This document shows, in pieces, positions 54,045-62,644 of a stretch of 64,000 nucleotides of DNA (position 1 is the first letter of the stretch; each line of letters begins with the position of its first letter). The stretch covers positions 124,001 to 188,000 of the forward strand of contig JAFLSD010000004.1 of NCBI GenBank assembly GCA_022511125.1, written 5' to 3'. The position numbers and the translations under genes were made by a program. The notes beneath the pieces were generated by a model, which was given only the letters and a program-made list of their open reading frames with translations, had not been told where the DNA came from and did no database searches. This DNA is from Paramuribaculum sp. GTDB lineage: Bacteria > Bacteroidota > Bacteroidia > Bacteroidales > Muribaculaceae.

Positions 54045-54064
54045 GTGGTGCAACGGTGGTGCAA
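54045..54064. repeat. Perfect 9-bp direct repeat near tRNA-Lys
   Basis: GTGGTGCAA occurs twice, separated by CG, 57 bp from the tRNA-Lys 3' end. Closely spaced direct repeats beside a tRNA resemble arm-type sites for tyrosine integrases, but no integrase is present. Confidence 0.4.
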
Positions 54065-54077
54065 AATGGACAAAAGA

Positions 54078-54118
54078 AAATTGCAACTATCTGGGAATTA
54101 GATAATTGCAATTTTGAG
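54078..54118 (-). terminator. Terminator of tRNA-Lys
   Basis: AAAATTGCAA-C-TATCT pairs with AGATA-A-TTGCAATTTT in a long stem. On the minus strand it is followed by CTTTTGTCC. It begins 4 bp past the tRNA 3' end. Confidence 0.7.
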
Positions 54119-54121
54119 GAG

Positions 54122-54194
54122 TGATCCGCCTGGGGCTCGAACCCAGGACCCCAACATTAAAAGTGTTGTGCTCTACCTGCTGAGCTAGCGAATC
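54122..54194 (-). tRNA. tRNA-Lys (anticodon TTT)
   Basis: A 73-nt tRNA on the minus strand. The acceptor GATTCGC pairs with GCGGATC (one T-G pair), the D arm is GCTC/GAGC, the anticodon arm CAACA/TGTTG encloses CTTTTAA with TTT as anticodon, and the T arm CTGGG/CCCAG has loop TTCGAGC. CCA is not encoded. It has its own promoter and terminator. Confidence 0.96.
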
Positions 54195-54220
54195 ATCCTT
54201 GTTGCTTTAAAAAAGCGATG

Positions 54221-54251
54221 CAAAGGTAAGTGTTTTTTTTATTTCTTGCAA
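54221..54251 (-). promoter_or_regulatory. tRNA-Lys promoter
   Basis: On the minus strand TTG (54249-54251), a 20-bp spacer and TACCTTTG (54221-54228) match the Bacteroidetes promoter, about 27 bp before the tRNA. Confidence 0.7.
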
Positions 54252-54274
54252 TAGGGAGTTGTTTTTTTATGTGT

Positions 54275-55063
54275 TTATTTTAACCGTGAGTTGTATTTCT
54301 TGCGTTCCGGGTCGTAAAGCCACCCCCATTTATTGAAATAGCGCATCATGTTGATGAGATGGACAATCAGTATTTTAATGGATTTATATGACTGACGGTT
54401 GTGTGAGTGGACTATGCTTACTTCGGGCAGATAGATTGTTTTCCATTTAGAATGGATTCTACGCGTCAGATCAATATCTTCAGGATACAAGAAGAAACGC
54501 TCGTCGAACATGCCTACTTGTTTAAGCGCTTCACATCTGAAAAGCATAAAGCAACCGAGCAGGTAGGGAGCGTTGATGGGTTTGGTGTGGTCGATGTGTT
54601 TTAACAGATAGTTGTCATCTTGTTTTTTTATGATGAAACGTGGTAGGAACCTGCGTGCCAAGAGATGTAAAGGTCTAGGAAGTTTTCTACATGAATATTG
54701 CAGGCTTCCATCACTGTTTCTGATTTCCGGAGCTATAAGCCCGATGGATGAGTCCTCATCAAGATGATTTATCAGAGTCAGAAGAATGTCACCTGTCCAA
54801 GAAATATCGGCATTCATGACAAGATGGTAACGTGACCCCATTTCAAGAGCTTTGCGTAAAGCGATATTATGGCCTGCTCCAAATCCTCTGTTATCTGCAG
54901 GAATAAATTCTGTACCGGGGATATCGGAATAAAGTGAAGATTTGGATATGTCTCCATTATAGACAATCCAAATCTTTTCTACAGTAGAGCGTCGAATACA
55001 CTCAATGGCTTCGAGTACTTGCTCAAGAGGGGAGTCGTGAATAACAAGAGAGGCAGTCAACAT
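54275..55063 (-). CDS. GT2 glycosyltransferase, rhamnosyltransferase-like
   Basis: A 262-residue GT2 enzyme. LTASLVIHDSPLEQVLEAI opens the fold, FIPADNRGFGAGHNIAL and LVMNADISWTGDIL carry the nucleotide and metal sites, and DERFFLYPEDIDLTRRIH holds the base region; all are typical of WbbL/RfbF-type rhamnosyltransferases. Shorter than many. It lies 5 bp after the GH92 gene and may share its transcript, although the function (synthesis versus breakdown) differs. It may act on the organism's own surface glycan. Confidence 0.88.
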   Translation of the reverse strand: MLTASLVIHDSPLEQVLEAIECIRRSTVEKIWIVYNGDISKSSLYSDIPGTEFIPADNRGFGAGHNIALRKALEMGSRYHLVMNADISWTGDILLTLINHLDEDSSIGLIAPEIRNSDGSLQYSCRKLPRPLHLLARRFLPRFIIKKQDDNYLLKHIDHTKPINAPYLLGCFMLFRCEALKQVGMFDERFFLYPEDIDLTRRIHSKWKTIYLPEVSIVHSHNRQSYKSIKILIVHLINMMRYFNKWGWLYDPERKKYNSRLK

Positions 55064-55068
55064 ATGGG

Positions 55069-57177
55069 TCAGTTAATTTCCAATACCCCTCCTCCCATAA
55101 TTTCTTTATGGTCTATATATTCCCGATCAAGTTTCCTCCCGTTGAGATATATGATGCCGTCACTCCGGCTACCCCGTATAACCTTAAACTCTTTACCACC
55201 CTCGAGTTCAATCACCGTCTCATCATAACGGGGTATACCGATCCAATATCGAGCCGAAGCTGGTTCCACCGGATAGAATCCTAAAGCAGACATGACATAC
55301 CATGCCGACATCTGCCCACAGTCTTCGTTACCTGAAAGTCCGTCGGGCTCAGTAGTGTAGAGCTCGTCCATCACTTGAGTTATCAACGGTATGGCTTTTG
55401 CTCGGTTCCCAAGCATCGTATAAAGATAAATCACATGATGACTCGGCTCGTTGCCATGTGCATATTGTCCGATAAGACCACTTATGTCAGGGGAAGCATC
55501 CTCACCAATAATTTCAGAGGGAACAGTAAAAAGGGAATCAAGTTTGGCCACCATCTTTTCTTTTCCTCCAAACAATTCTACCAGACCCTCCACATCTTGC
55601 GGGGCAAGCCATGTGTATTGCCATGCATTCCCTTCACAATAATCATCCTCGCGGTGCGACGCATTGCGTGGGTCAAAAGGAGTCCTCCATCCGCCTTTTG
55701 TATCTTTGCCACGCATAAAATGCGTTTCCGGATCAAAATAATTTCTGTATGATTTACTACGAGCTGAATAGTTATCGTAGATAGTGTCATTTCCAATGGC
55801 TTTTGCTGCATTAGCAATAGCTCCGTCGGCAATGGCATATTCCATATCCCATGCAATAGCTTCTCCTTTGAGGTCAATGGGAATAAATCCGTATTGCTGT
55901 CGAATACCTCCTCCTCGAGCTGTATCCATCGAGGTTTCAATCATAGCTTTCATCGCCCGGCTTTTATCTATTCCCGGCAGGTCTTTTGCTACGGCGTCGG
56001 CTACGACGATAATGCCAGGATTTCCTACCATACAATCGGTTTCGCAGCCCCATAGATGCCAAACGGGCAGCCTGCCTTGTTTATCATGAATGTCCAGCAT
56101 CGACGTTACTATTTCGCCACTCCTTTGAGGATCGAGTATAGTCAGAAGAGGCATCTGCGTGCGGTAGGTATCCCAGAGAGAAAGAATCGTATATGCCGGA
56201 GTTGCTCCATGGTCACTGAAAGTGGCCGGTAACATTAATAAATGATACATGGATGTATAAAACTTCGTCAGTTCGTCCTTGTCATTTGATGAAATCCTGA
56301 CTTTTTTAAGTTCGTTTTCCCATGCATCCGAAGCTTTTTCAACAGCCATATCGAAAGTCAATCCCAAGGCTTCAGCTTCAAGGTTAGCTTTGGCTGCTTC
56401 AACCGATGTCGGTGAGATACCGACTTTTACTATTATCTGATGACCGTCGTCCATTGCTGGAAAAGATAAACGGCCAAAACGGTTTTCATTACCATGCAAT
56501 GAAAAATCGGAAAACGGTTCAGAGAATTCAGCGACAAAATAGACTTCCTGATTATCGGCCCATCCGGTAGATTTCCTTACACCGACGATTCGGTTATTAC
56601 CTTCAGGAGTCATTTCAGTATAAGTGGGCCGATCCCAACATCCACCGTTTTGAAGATCGATTACTATAGCAGCCGAATCTGTAGCAGGGAATGTGTAACG
56701 GTGCAGACCCGTGCGGTTTGTAGCTGTCATTTCGGCAAGAATTCCATATCTTGTCAGGGGAATACTATAATATCCCGCCTTAGCTATCTCTTTTGACCGA
56801 TCGGCATAACTCCACATACCGCTTCCCTGATCGTCATGCCGTCCTCGGGAATAGGTGACTTCACCAATGACGGGCATAAATGTTATGTCGAAAAGGTCGC
56901 CTACCCCCGTACCGGAAAGGTGGGTATGGGAGAAACCAATCACGGTACTGTCGGAATCATGATAACCGGAGGTCCAATCCCATGCCTGTGTAATACTCGT
57001 AGGGCCGAGCTGAACCATTCCGAATGGGACATTCGCTCCCACAAAAACATGCCCATGCCCTCCGCTTCCTATTTTAGGGTCGACATAATCTACCAACTTA
57101 CCGCCGGCATAAGCTCCGTCAGACAACCCGACTAATGCGACTAAGCTGAATAAGCTAAAAAAAAGCCTATTGTGCAT
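55069..57177 (-). CDS. Secreted GH92-family glycosidase (alpha-mannosidase type), copy 2
   Basis: A 702-residue secreted enzyme with a signal peptide (about 1-24, cleavage near AYA-GG). The GH92 pattern is clear: VDYVDPKIGSGGHGHVFVGANVPFGMVQLGP at the N-terminal beta domain, SHTHLSGTGVGD, LWDTYRTQMP, WHLWGCETDCMVGNPG and GNEDCGQMSAWYVMSALGFYP in the (alpha/alpha)6 domain. GH92 members are calcium-dependent exo-alpha-mannosidases that trim mannose from N-glycans or yeast mannan. It follows the other GH92 gene with one intervening base, so both act on related substrates. Confidence 0.95.
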   Translation of the reverse strand: MHNRLFFSLFSLVALVGLSDGAYAGGKLVDYVDPKIGSGGHGHVFVGANVPFGMVQLGPTSITQAWDWTSGYHDSDSTVIGFSHTHLSGTGVGDLFDITFMPVIGEVTYSRGRHDDQGSGMWSYADRSKEIAKAGYYSIPLTRYGILAEMTATNRTGLHRYTFPATDSAAIVIDLQNGGCWDRPTYTEMTPEGNNRIVGVRKSTGWADNQEVYFVAEFSEPFSDFSLHGNENRFGRLSFPAMDDGHQIIVKVGISPTSVEAAKANLEAEALGLTFDMAVEKASDAWENELKKVRISSNDKDELTKFYTSMYHLLMLPATFSDHGATPAYTILSLWDTYRTQMPLLTILDPQRSGEIVTSMLDIHDKQGRLPVWHLWGCETDCMVGNPGIIVVADAVAKDLPGIDKSRAMKAMIETSMDTARGGGIRQQYGFIPIDLKGEAIAWDMEYAIADGAIANAAKAIGNDTIYDNYSARSKSYRNYFDPETHFMRGKDTKGGWRTPFDPRNASHREDDYCEGNAWQYTWLAPQDVEGLVELFGGKEKMVAKLDSLFTVPSEIIGEDASPDISGLIGQYAHGNEPSHHVIYLYTMLGNRAKAIPLITQVMDELYTTEPDGLSGNEDCGQMSAWYVMSALGFYPVEPASARYWIGIPRYDETVIELEGGKEFKVIRGSRSDGIIYLNGRKLDREYIDHKEIMGGGVLEIN

Positions 57178-57178
57178 A

Positions 57179-59446
57179 TTATTTTGATTTCAGTTTAAAA
57201 TTAAGTTCTTTACCATTAATAAGCTCATCATGAGAAATTCTGTATTTACTCAAAGGCTTGCCTCCAAGAGTCATCCTGTCAATATAGATTGAGCCGGTTT
57301 CAGGACGTTCTGCGGTAATTTTAATAGTATTGCCACTGGGAACATCAATCTCCACTTCATCAAATACTGGTGAAGTAAGAGTATAGTAAGGTTCGCCAGG
57401 ACAATCGGGATAGAATCCGAGCATTGAAAAGACTGCCCATGTCGACATAGTTCCCGTGTCATCATTTCCCGGTATTCCATCCGGTTTTGTTGTGAAATAT
57501 TTATTGAGCAGACGGTTGACTTCTTTCTGCGTACGCCATTCCTCGCCTTTGAATCTACTGAAAAGGTAAGGATAAGCTATATCGGGTTCATTTGCGGGAT
57601 CGTAAAGTCCTTCATCGAAAACCATCTGGAGTTTATCGACAAATGCTTTTTTCCCTCCCATTGCCTTCGCGAGGCCATCTACATCATGAGGAACAAAGAA
57701 TGTATAATTCCATGCACTTCCTTCATGGAACCCAGGTACTTCTTCGAAGTTCTCTCCTTGACGTGGATTAAAAGGCTCAAGGAATTTGCCGTCTTTATCA
57801 AGCGGGCGGAGAGTACCGCTTTCTTTCGAATAATAATTTTTCCATCCTGAAGCTCTCTTTCTCAATTCTTTAGCGAAGTTCGCGTCTCCTCTCTGCTCAG
57901 CCAGCCAAGCCAATGCATTGTCTGCCACATAATATTCCAAAGCATGACTTACTGAATTGTCGCCCGAAAAGTCGCCGGCGAAATATCCTAAAGGAACATA
58001 ACCTTTTTCTATATAAGGATCGATATCAGGACGCATCGGATTGAGTTCTCCGGGCATTGTTGCCGATTTTTTCATCGCTTCATAGGCGGCATCTATATCG
58101 AAATCTGTTAGACCTTTGCGCCATGTGTCAACTATAACGGGAAGAGCAGGATCGCCTTCCATTGTGAATGTCTCGCGTCCGAAAAGTTCCCATTTGGGGA
58201 GCCACCCCCATTCTTTCGACATATCGACCATCGATCTGACCATATTGAGCTGTTTTTCCGGATATACCAATGTCAACAATTGGTGAACGTTACGATAAGT
58301 ATCCCAAAGTGAGAAAACGGTATAACGGTCATAATCGGTCTGTCCGTCATCGGGATTTTCCATCAAAGGATATTGGCCGTTTACGTCATTCAAGATGTTT
58401 GGATGTATGAGAGCGTGGTATAGAGCCGTATAAAACACTTTTTTCTGCTCGTCTGTACCTCCTTTCACTCTGATGCGCCCGAGGTCATCATTCCATCTCT
58501 TTTTAGCATCCATACGTATATCTTCAAACGAAAGTCCGAGTTGTTCTTTCGCGAGATTCTCTCTTGCATTTTCTATCGAGACGAAAGAAACACCCACCCT
58601 TACTTCTATCTGTTCGCCTTCTTTAAGATCATCATAAGTCCACCAGAAACCTATATCGTCGCCCGACAATTCTCTTCCGTATTTTGTATACAGTTTATAT
58701 GTTCCGTTATCCGGATCCCAGTTGGCTTCCGGCCCGTTCATCACCGGTTGCATTTTCCAATACCCGCAGGCGTCGGGTTTTTTGCTTACTTTCATGACGA
58801 AATATATCGGGAAAACAGCCTGGGCGTTGTAACAGAATGTGCCTAAAAGTTTTGAGCCTTCTATTTCGGTGTCACTTACTTTCTTTACGGTAGCTCCGCT
58901 CTCATTTGTTAGACCTTCACCGAGATTTATAAGGATATTGCCCTTCCCGGCCGGAAAGGTATAGCGTTCAGCCGATGTGCGCGTTGTCGCTGTTACCTCT
59001 GTTTTTATGTCATATTTTGTCAGACGATTGCTATAGTAACCGGGTACGGCTATTTCGTCGGAGTACCCCGAACCGTATTTGTGATAGTCGGGTTCGAGAT
59101 TGCCGGTAGTTGCCATCGTCAGCAACGAGCCCATTTCAGGGCAACCCACCCCGCTCAAATTCACATGGGCGTAACCCGTAAAGTATTTATTCGTGAAGTC
59201 ATAAGGCGTACTCCACCATCGCGAATCTTTATCAAACCTGTTTTCATCCGAACCCATTACATTGAACGGCACGACAGACATCATGCCGTTTGGTGTAACA
59301 GCTCCCGGATTGGTAGTGCCGTAATTTGTAGTACCAACGAAAGGATTGACGTAAAGTGTATAATCCTCCTTATCAATCGATTTAACAGTAAACGGAATCA
59401 AAGCCATCGCAGCAATGGCTAAACTGCTATAGAGTTTTTTCTTCAT
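57179..59446 (-). CDS. Secreted GH92-family glycosidase (alpha-mannosidase type), copy 1
   Basis: A 755-residue secreted GH92 enzyme. Signal peptide about 1-23. LYVNPFVGTTNYGTTNPGAV, GYAHVNLSGVGCPEMG, LWDTYRNVHQL, LFGRETFTMEGDPA and GNDDTGTMSTWAVFSMLGFYP are the family blocks. It differs from copy 2 in the metal/sugar-contact loops (RETFTMEGDP versus CETDCMVGNP), so linkage preference may differ. First gene of the GH92 set, with a -7 promoter motif at 59476-59483. No SusC/D-type transport genes adjoin. Confidence 0.95.
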   Translation of the reverse strand: MKKKLYSSLAIAAMALIPFTVKSIDKEDYTLYVNPFVGTTNYGTTNPGAVTPNGMMSVVPFNVMGSDENRFDKDSRWWSTPYDFTNKYFTGYAHVNLSGVGCPEMGSLLTMATTGNLEPDYHKYGSGYSDEIAVPGYYSNRLTKYDIKTEVTATTRTSAERYTFPAGKGNILINLGEGLTNESGATVKKVSDTEIEGSKLLGTFCYNAQAVFPIYFVMKVSKKPDACGYWKMQPVMNGPEANWDPDNGTYKLYTKYGRELSGDDIGFWWTYDDLKEGEQIEVRVGVSFVSIENARENLAKEQLGLSFEDIRMDAKKRWNDDLGRIRVKGGTDEQKKVFYTALYHALIHPNILNDVNGQYPLMENPDDGQTDYDRYTVFSLWDTYRNVHQLLTLVYPEKQLNMVRSMVDMSKEWGWLPKWELFGRETFTMEGDPALPVIVDTWRKGLTDFDIDAAYEAMKKSATMPGELNPMRPDIDPYIEKGYVPLGYFAGDFSGDNSVSHALEYYVADNALAWLAEQRGDANFAKELRKRASGWKNYYSKESGTLRPLDKDGKFLEPFNPRQGENFEEVPGFHEGSAWNYTFFVPHDVDGLAKAMGGKKAFVDKLQMVFDEGLYDPANEPDIAYPYLFSRFKGEEWRTQKEVNRLLNKYFTTKPDGIPGNDDTGTMSTWAVFSMLGFYPDCPGEPYYTLTSPVFDEVEIDVPSGNTIKITAERPETGSIYIDRMTLGGKPLSKYRISHDELINGKELNFKLKSK

Positions 59447-59475
59447 ATCGTTAAAGAATAATTGTTTATTATCCC

Positions 59476-59483
59476 CAAAGATA
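59476..59483 (-). promoter_or_regulatory. -7 promoter element for the GH92 genes
   Basis: TATCTTTG on the minus strand fits TAnnTTTG, 29 bp before the GH92 ATG. No clear -33 element. Confidence 0.5.
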
Positions 59484-59556
59484 CATAAAAAAGCTCATTC
59501 CTAAAATTGACTATCTGTAAATTTATCTGTTCGGCAATCAAATCTATCCTCAAGAA

Positions 59557-60603
59557 CTATATTGCCGATAGTTTCGATATTAGTTGTTGTATTTCTTCAT
59601 CGCTCGTTCCCCAATCGGTAACGAATCTCACCGGCGTGTATTCACGTCCTTTCGGCCCCCACTGTTCGAATGTAGCCCATCTTTTCAAATATTCGATTGT
59701 TTGGTTCGGCAGATTGAAAAATTGTTGATTGGTAGGCGAGTCGATGAAGAGTTCATATCCTCTTTCCAGGAATGCATTTTTTATTTTCATTGCCTGTAAT
59801 ATAGCGTTGCGGCAAATACGTTCGTATAAATTATCTGTAAACAGGGCTTCGAACTGTAATGCTGTCAATCGACCTTTCGAAAGAAGTGCCCCATGCTGTT
59901 TTATCAGTGAAAAGAAAGCGGGTAGAAGTTCGGGTTTTGAAGTCACGACGGCCTCACCGAATAGTGTGCCACATTTAGTCCCTCCGATATAGAAAACGTC
60001 GCATAAGCGAGCTACATCTTTCAGACTGATATCGTTGACATCGCTCGCTAAAGCATAACCCAATCTCGCACCGTCAAGATATAACGGTAGTTTAAATTTA
60101 TGACAGACCTCACTTATTTCACTTAATTCTGTTAAAGAGTATAAAGTGCCGTATTCTGTCGGATGCGAAATATACACCATTGCGGGTTTTACGCAATGAT
60201 CTCTTGACTCATCGCTGTAAAAGTCCTCCATAAGCTGCTCTATCTCTGAAGCTTGCAATTTGCCGTCGTGATTCTGAAGAGTCAAGACCTTATGACCTGT
60301 ACTTTCAATCGCTCCCGCTTCATGAGAGTTGATATGGGAACTGTCGGCGGCTATCACACCCTCATGATGGCGCAGTAGGGCGTCGATCACGGTGGAATTA
60401 GTCTGTGTTCCGCCTACGAGAAACCACACGTTACCGCTCGCTATACCGCAAGCATCAAGGATAAGTTTTTTTGTTCTCAATGTATATTCATCGGTTCCGT
60501 AACCGGAAGTCTGTTCCAGATTTGTTTCAATGAGACGTTCAAGAACTTTCGGATGTGCACCGCGCATATAATCGCTGTCGAAATGTAACATAGCTTTAGA
60601 CAT
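59557..60603 (-). CDS. Threonine aldolase / beta-eliminating lyase family PLP enzyme
   Basis: A 348-residue PLP enzyme of the low-specificity threonine aldolase group, which splits threonine to glycine and acetaldehyde; related members cleave other beta-hydroxy amino acids. HFDSDYMRGAHPKVLE opens the domain, FLVGGTQTNSTVID binds the cofactor phosphate, SHINSHEAGAIE stacks on the ring, LDGARLGYAL holds the ring-contact Asp, and FYIGGTKCGTLFGE has the PLP-bearing Lys. Standard length. The substrate cannot be assigned with certainty. It is alone between the GH92 set and nusB. Confidence 0.9.
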   Translation of the reverse strand: MSKAMLHFDSDYMRGAHPKVLERLIETNLEQTSGYGTDEYTLRTKKLILDACGIASGNVWFLVGGTQTNSTVIDALLRHHEGVIAADSSHINSHEAGAIESTGHKVLTLQNHDGKLQASEIEQLMEDFYSDESRDHCVKPAMVYISHPTEYGTLYSLTELSEISEVCHKFKLPLYLDGARLGYALASDVNDISLKDVARLCDVFYIGGTKCGTLFGEAVVTSKPELLPAFFSLIKQHGALLSKGRLTALQFEALFTDNLYERICRNAILQAMKIKNAFLERGYELFIDSPTNQQFFNLPNQTIEYLKRWATFEQWGPKGREYTPVRFVTDWGTSDEEIQQLISKLSAI

Positions 60604-60739
60604 TTTTTTAACAATGCTAAATTACTGATTTTTTCATAAAATGGAATTAAATATCGTGAATATGAGAGAATTTTGAGGTGGTTACAAGAAATTGTGTCAA
60701 ATTTATGGGATTTTCAAAAGCCGAATCATCTTTTTTGAG

Positions 60740-60747
60740 TAATTTTG
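60740..60747 (+). promoter_or_regulatory. -7 promoter element for the nusB operon
   Basis: TAATTTTG fits TAnnTTTG, 27 bp before the nusB ATG. No clear -33 element. Confidence 0.5.
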
Positions 60748-60774
60748 CAGTGTCAAATATAGAAGCACATTAAA

Positions 60775-62190
60775 ATGATTAACCGAATTTTGATCCGCAA
60801 CAAGGTAGTTCAGCTCTTATATTCATATCTGTTGACCAAAAGTGAATTTAAGATCGAGTCAGAACCGGAGAGTAATTCAAAGGAAAAACGATTCGCATAT
60901 AAAGTTTATTTGAACACATTGAATTTGCTATTTACTATAGGAGGATTGCGAAAAACAGTTGACGGATCCGGTAAGTCCCTTTTATCCCCCAATCTCAATC
61001 TCTCTTTGCTAAAATCTCTCTACAAAGAGGAAAAGATGCAATTAGCATTGCAACAGAGGGTTCTGATGATAGATTCAACCGCTGGTTTAGCTAAATCTAT
61101 AGCTGGAGAGGTCATTGATACTTCTCTTTACCGTTCATATGTTCGTCTAAAGGACAAGGATTCAGCTAAAGAATCTGAATTTCTCTGTGGGATAATCGAA
61201 GAGATAATATCTAAAAACGCGGCATACATTAAAGATTTGAGAAAAGATGTCGATTTTTCTATTTCAGGATATGAAAAAGGAATCAGACTGGCCGTTGAAA
61301 CCATAGAGAGTTATAACGAAAACAAGTTCAATGATTACCTGGCGGAACGCGAATTGAAAAAATCGCTTGACAAGGCTCACGAACTCTATATATCTCTATT
61401 ATGGCTTATCGTTGAGATTACTCGACTACAGGAATTAAGACTAGATTCGGCTAAACATAAATATCTGCCCACAGATAAGGATTTGAATCCCAACACCAAA
61501 TTTATCGACAACTGCTTGCCTCGTTTATTAAGACAGTCGCCCGAGATGAAAGAATATCTGAAAAACGGTGTGGAAAGGTGGACGGATGATCAGGATTTTA
61601 TTTCCCGTTTGCTCGATTTAATCCTTCAGAGCGAAATATATAAGGAATATATCGAGTCGGAAGATCATTCTCGGGAAAAAGATTGTGATCTATGGCGGAA
61701 ACTTATGAAAAACGTCATACTCCCTTCCGATGACCTCGTGGAGATTCTTGAATCCAAATCTGTTTATTGGAATGATGATCTTGAAATTATCGGAACATTT
61801 ATCGTCAAAACGATTAAAATGGCTGGAAAATCTGATTCAGATTGGATAGAAATACTTCCTAAATATAAGGATAAGGAAGACGAAGACTTCGGCCTGACAC
61901 TTTTTCACAAAGCAGCCGTAGATTATGAAGAGTATCGGGATATAGTCCAGCGTTTTATAAATGTCTCCTCATGGGATCCGGAAAGAATTGCTTTCATGGA
62001 TCTGGTAATACTTGTCACTGCGATAACCGAAATAGTTAATTTCCCGAAAATAGCCCTCCCGGTGTCAATTAATGAATATATCGAGATTGCAAACGCTTAC
62101 AGTACGGCGAGGAGCGGTCAGTTCATAAATGGAGTTCTATTTTCCGTGACCAACTATCTTCGGGATCAAGGAAAACTGATCGGCAAATAG
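60775..62190 (+). CDS. nusB: Transcription antitermination factor NusB, extended form
   Basis: A 471-residue protein whose start (MINRILIRNKVVQLLYSYLL) and end (SINEYIEIANAYSTARSGQFINGVL) match Bacteroidetes NusB. The C-terminal about 140 residues are the NusB RNA-binding domain; NusB with NusE binds boxA RNA in rRNA antitermination. E. coli NusB is about 139 residues and many Bacteroides forms about 310. Here extra helical sequence fills residues about 60-330. It leads the conserved nusB, yajC, ybbR-like, coaE order. Confidence 0.88.
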   Translation: MINRILIRNKVVQLLYSYLLTKSEFKIESEPESNSKEKRFAYKVYLNTLNLLFTIGGLRKTVDGSGKSLLSPNLNLSLLKSLYKEEKMQLALQQRVLMIDSTAGLAKSIAGEVIDTSLYRSYVRLKDKDSAKESEFLCGIIEEIISKNAAYIKDLRKDVDFSISGYEKGIRLAVETIESYNENKFNDYLAERELKKSLDKAHELYISLLWLIVEITRLQELRLDSAKHKYLPTDKDLNPNTKFIDNCLPRLLRQSPEMKEYLKNGVERWTDDQDFISRLLDLILQSEIYKEYIESEDHSREKDCDLWRKLMKNVILPSDDLVEILESKSVYWNDDLEIIGTFIVKTIKMAGKSDSDWIEILPKYKDKEDEDFGLTLFHKAAVDYEEYRDIVQRFINVSSWDPERIAFMDLVILVTAITEIVNFPKIALPVSINEYIEIANAYSTARSGQFINGVLFSVTNYLRDQGKLIGK

Positions 62191-62263
62191 AATATTTCAT
62201 TTTTTATCATTATTTTTGCATTTCAATTCAGATAATTATAAACAACTTCTAAATCAAAACGAT

Positions 62264-62596
62264 ATGATTACAAATCTTATAACTTTGCAAGAAAGTCCTA
62301 ACGGTGCCATGAACCTGATAATGATTGTAGTGCTGATAGGTATTTTTTATTTCTTCATGATTCGCCCACAGCAGAAAAAACAGAAAGAAATCCGCAAATT
62401 CCGCGATTCAATAACCGAAGGCGATAGGGTGATAACTGCCGGGGGAATATATGGCAAAGTAAAGAAAATAAACGATAATGTAGTGAGCCTTCAGATTGCG
62501 AATGACGTAGTGATTAAGGTTGACAAAGGCTCCGTATATCCTTCAGCTCAGGATATAGCGCAGGATCAGAATAAAAAGACTGAAGAAGGAAAATAA
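62264..62596 (+). CDS. yajC: Sec translocon accessory protein YajC
   Basis: About 110 residues from the ATG at 62264; an in-frame TTG at 62216 adds 16 residues with no sense for the family. One transmembrane helix (about 17-36, LIMIVVLIGIFYFFMIRPQQ) is followed by the family's KKQKEIRKFRDSITEGDRVITAGGIYGKV. It associates with SecDF in the inner membrane. The gap to the ybbR-like gene is 48 bp. Confidence 0.95.
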   Translation: MITNLITLQESPNGAMNLIMIVVLIGIFYFFMIRPQQKKQKEIRKFRDSITEGDRVITAGGIYGKVKKINDNVVSLQIANDVVIKVDKGSVYPSAQDIAQDQNKKTEEGK

Positions 62597-62644
62597 TTCT
62601 TTCTCTCCGTCATATAATAATCTTCTAACCATCCGTTTAGAAAC

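Larger units (their letters stand above)
48100..54121. mobile_element. Putative decayed integrative mobilizable element
   Basis: Bounds are approximate. The segment holds mobC, a relaxase, a membrane partner, several orphan genes and a DinD-like gene, and ends at the 3' side of tRNA-Lys, a common integration target. A 9-bp direct repeat lies next to the tRNA (54045-54064). No integrase, excisionase or duplicated tRNA end is visible, so either it is a remnant or integration into the tRNA is not what happened. Confidence 0.5.
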
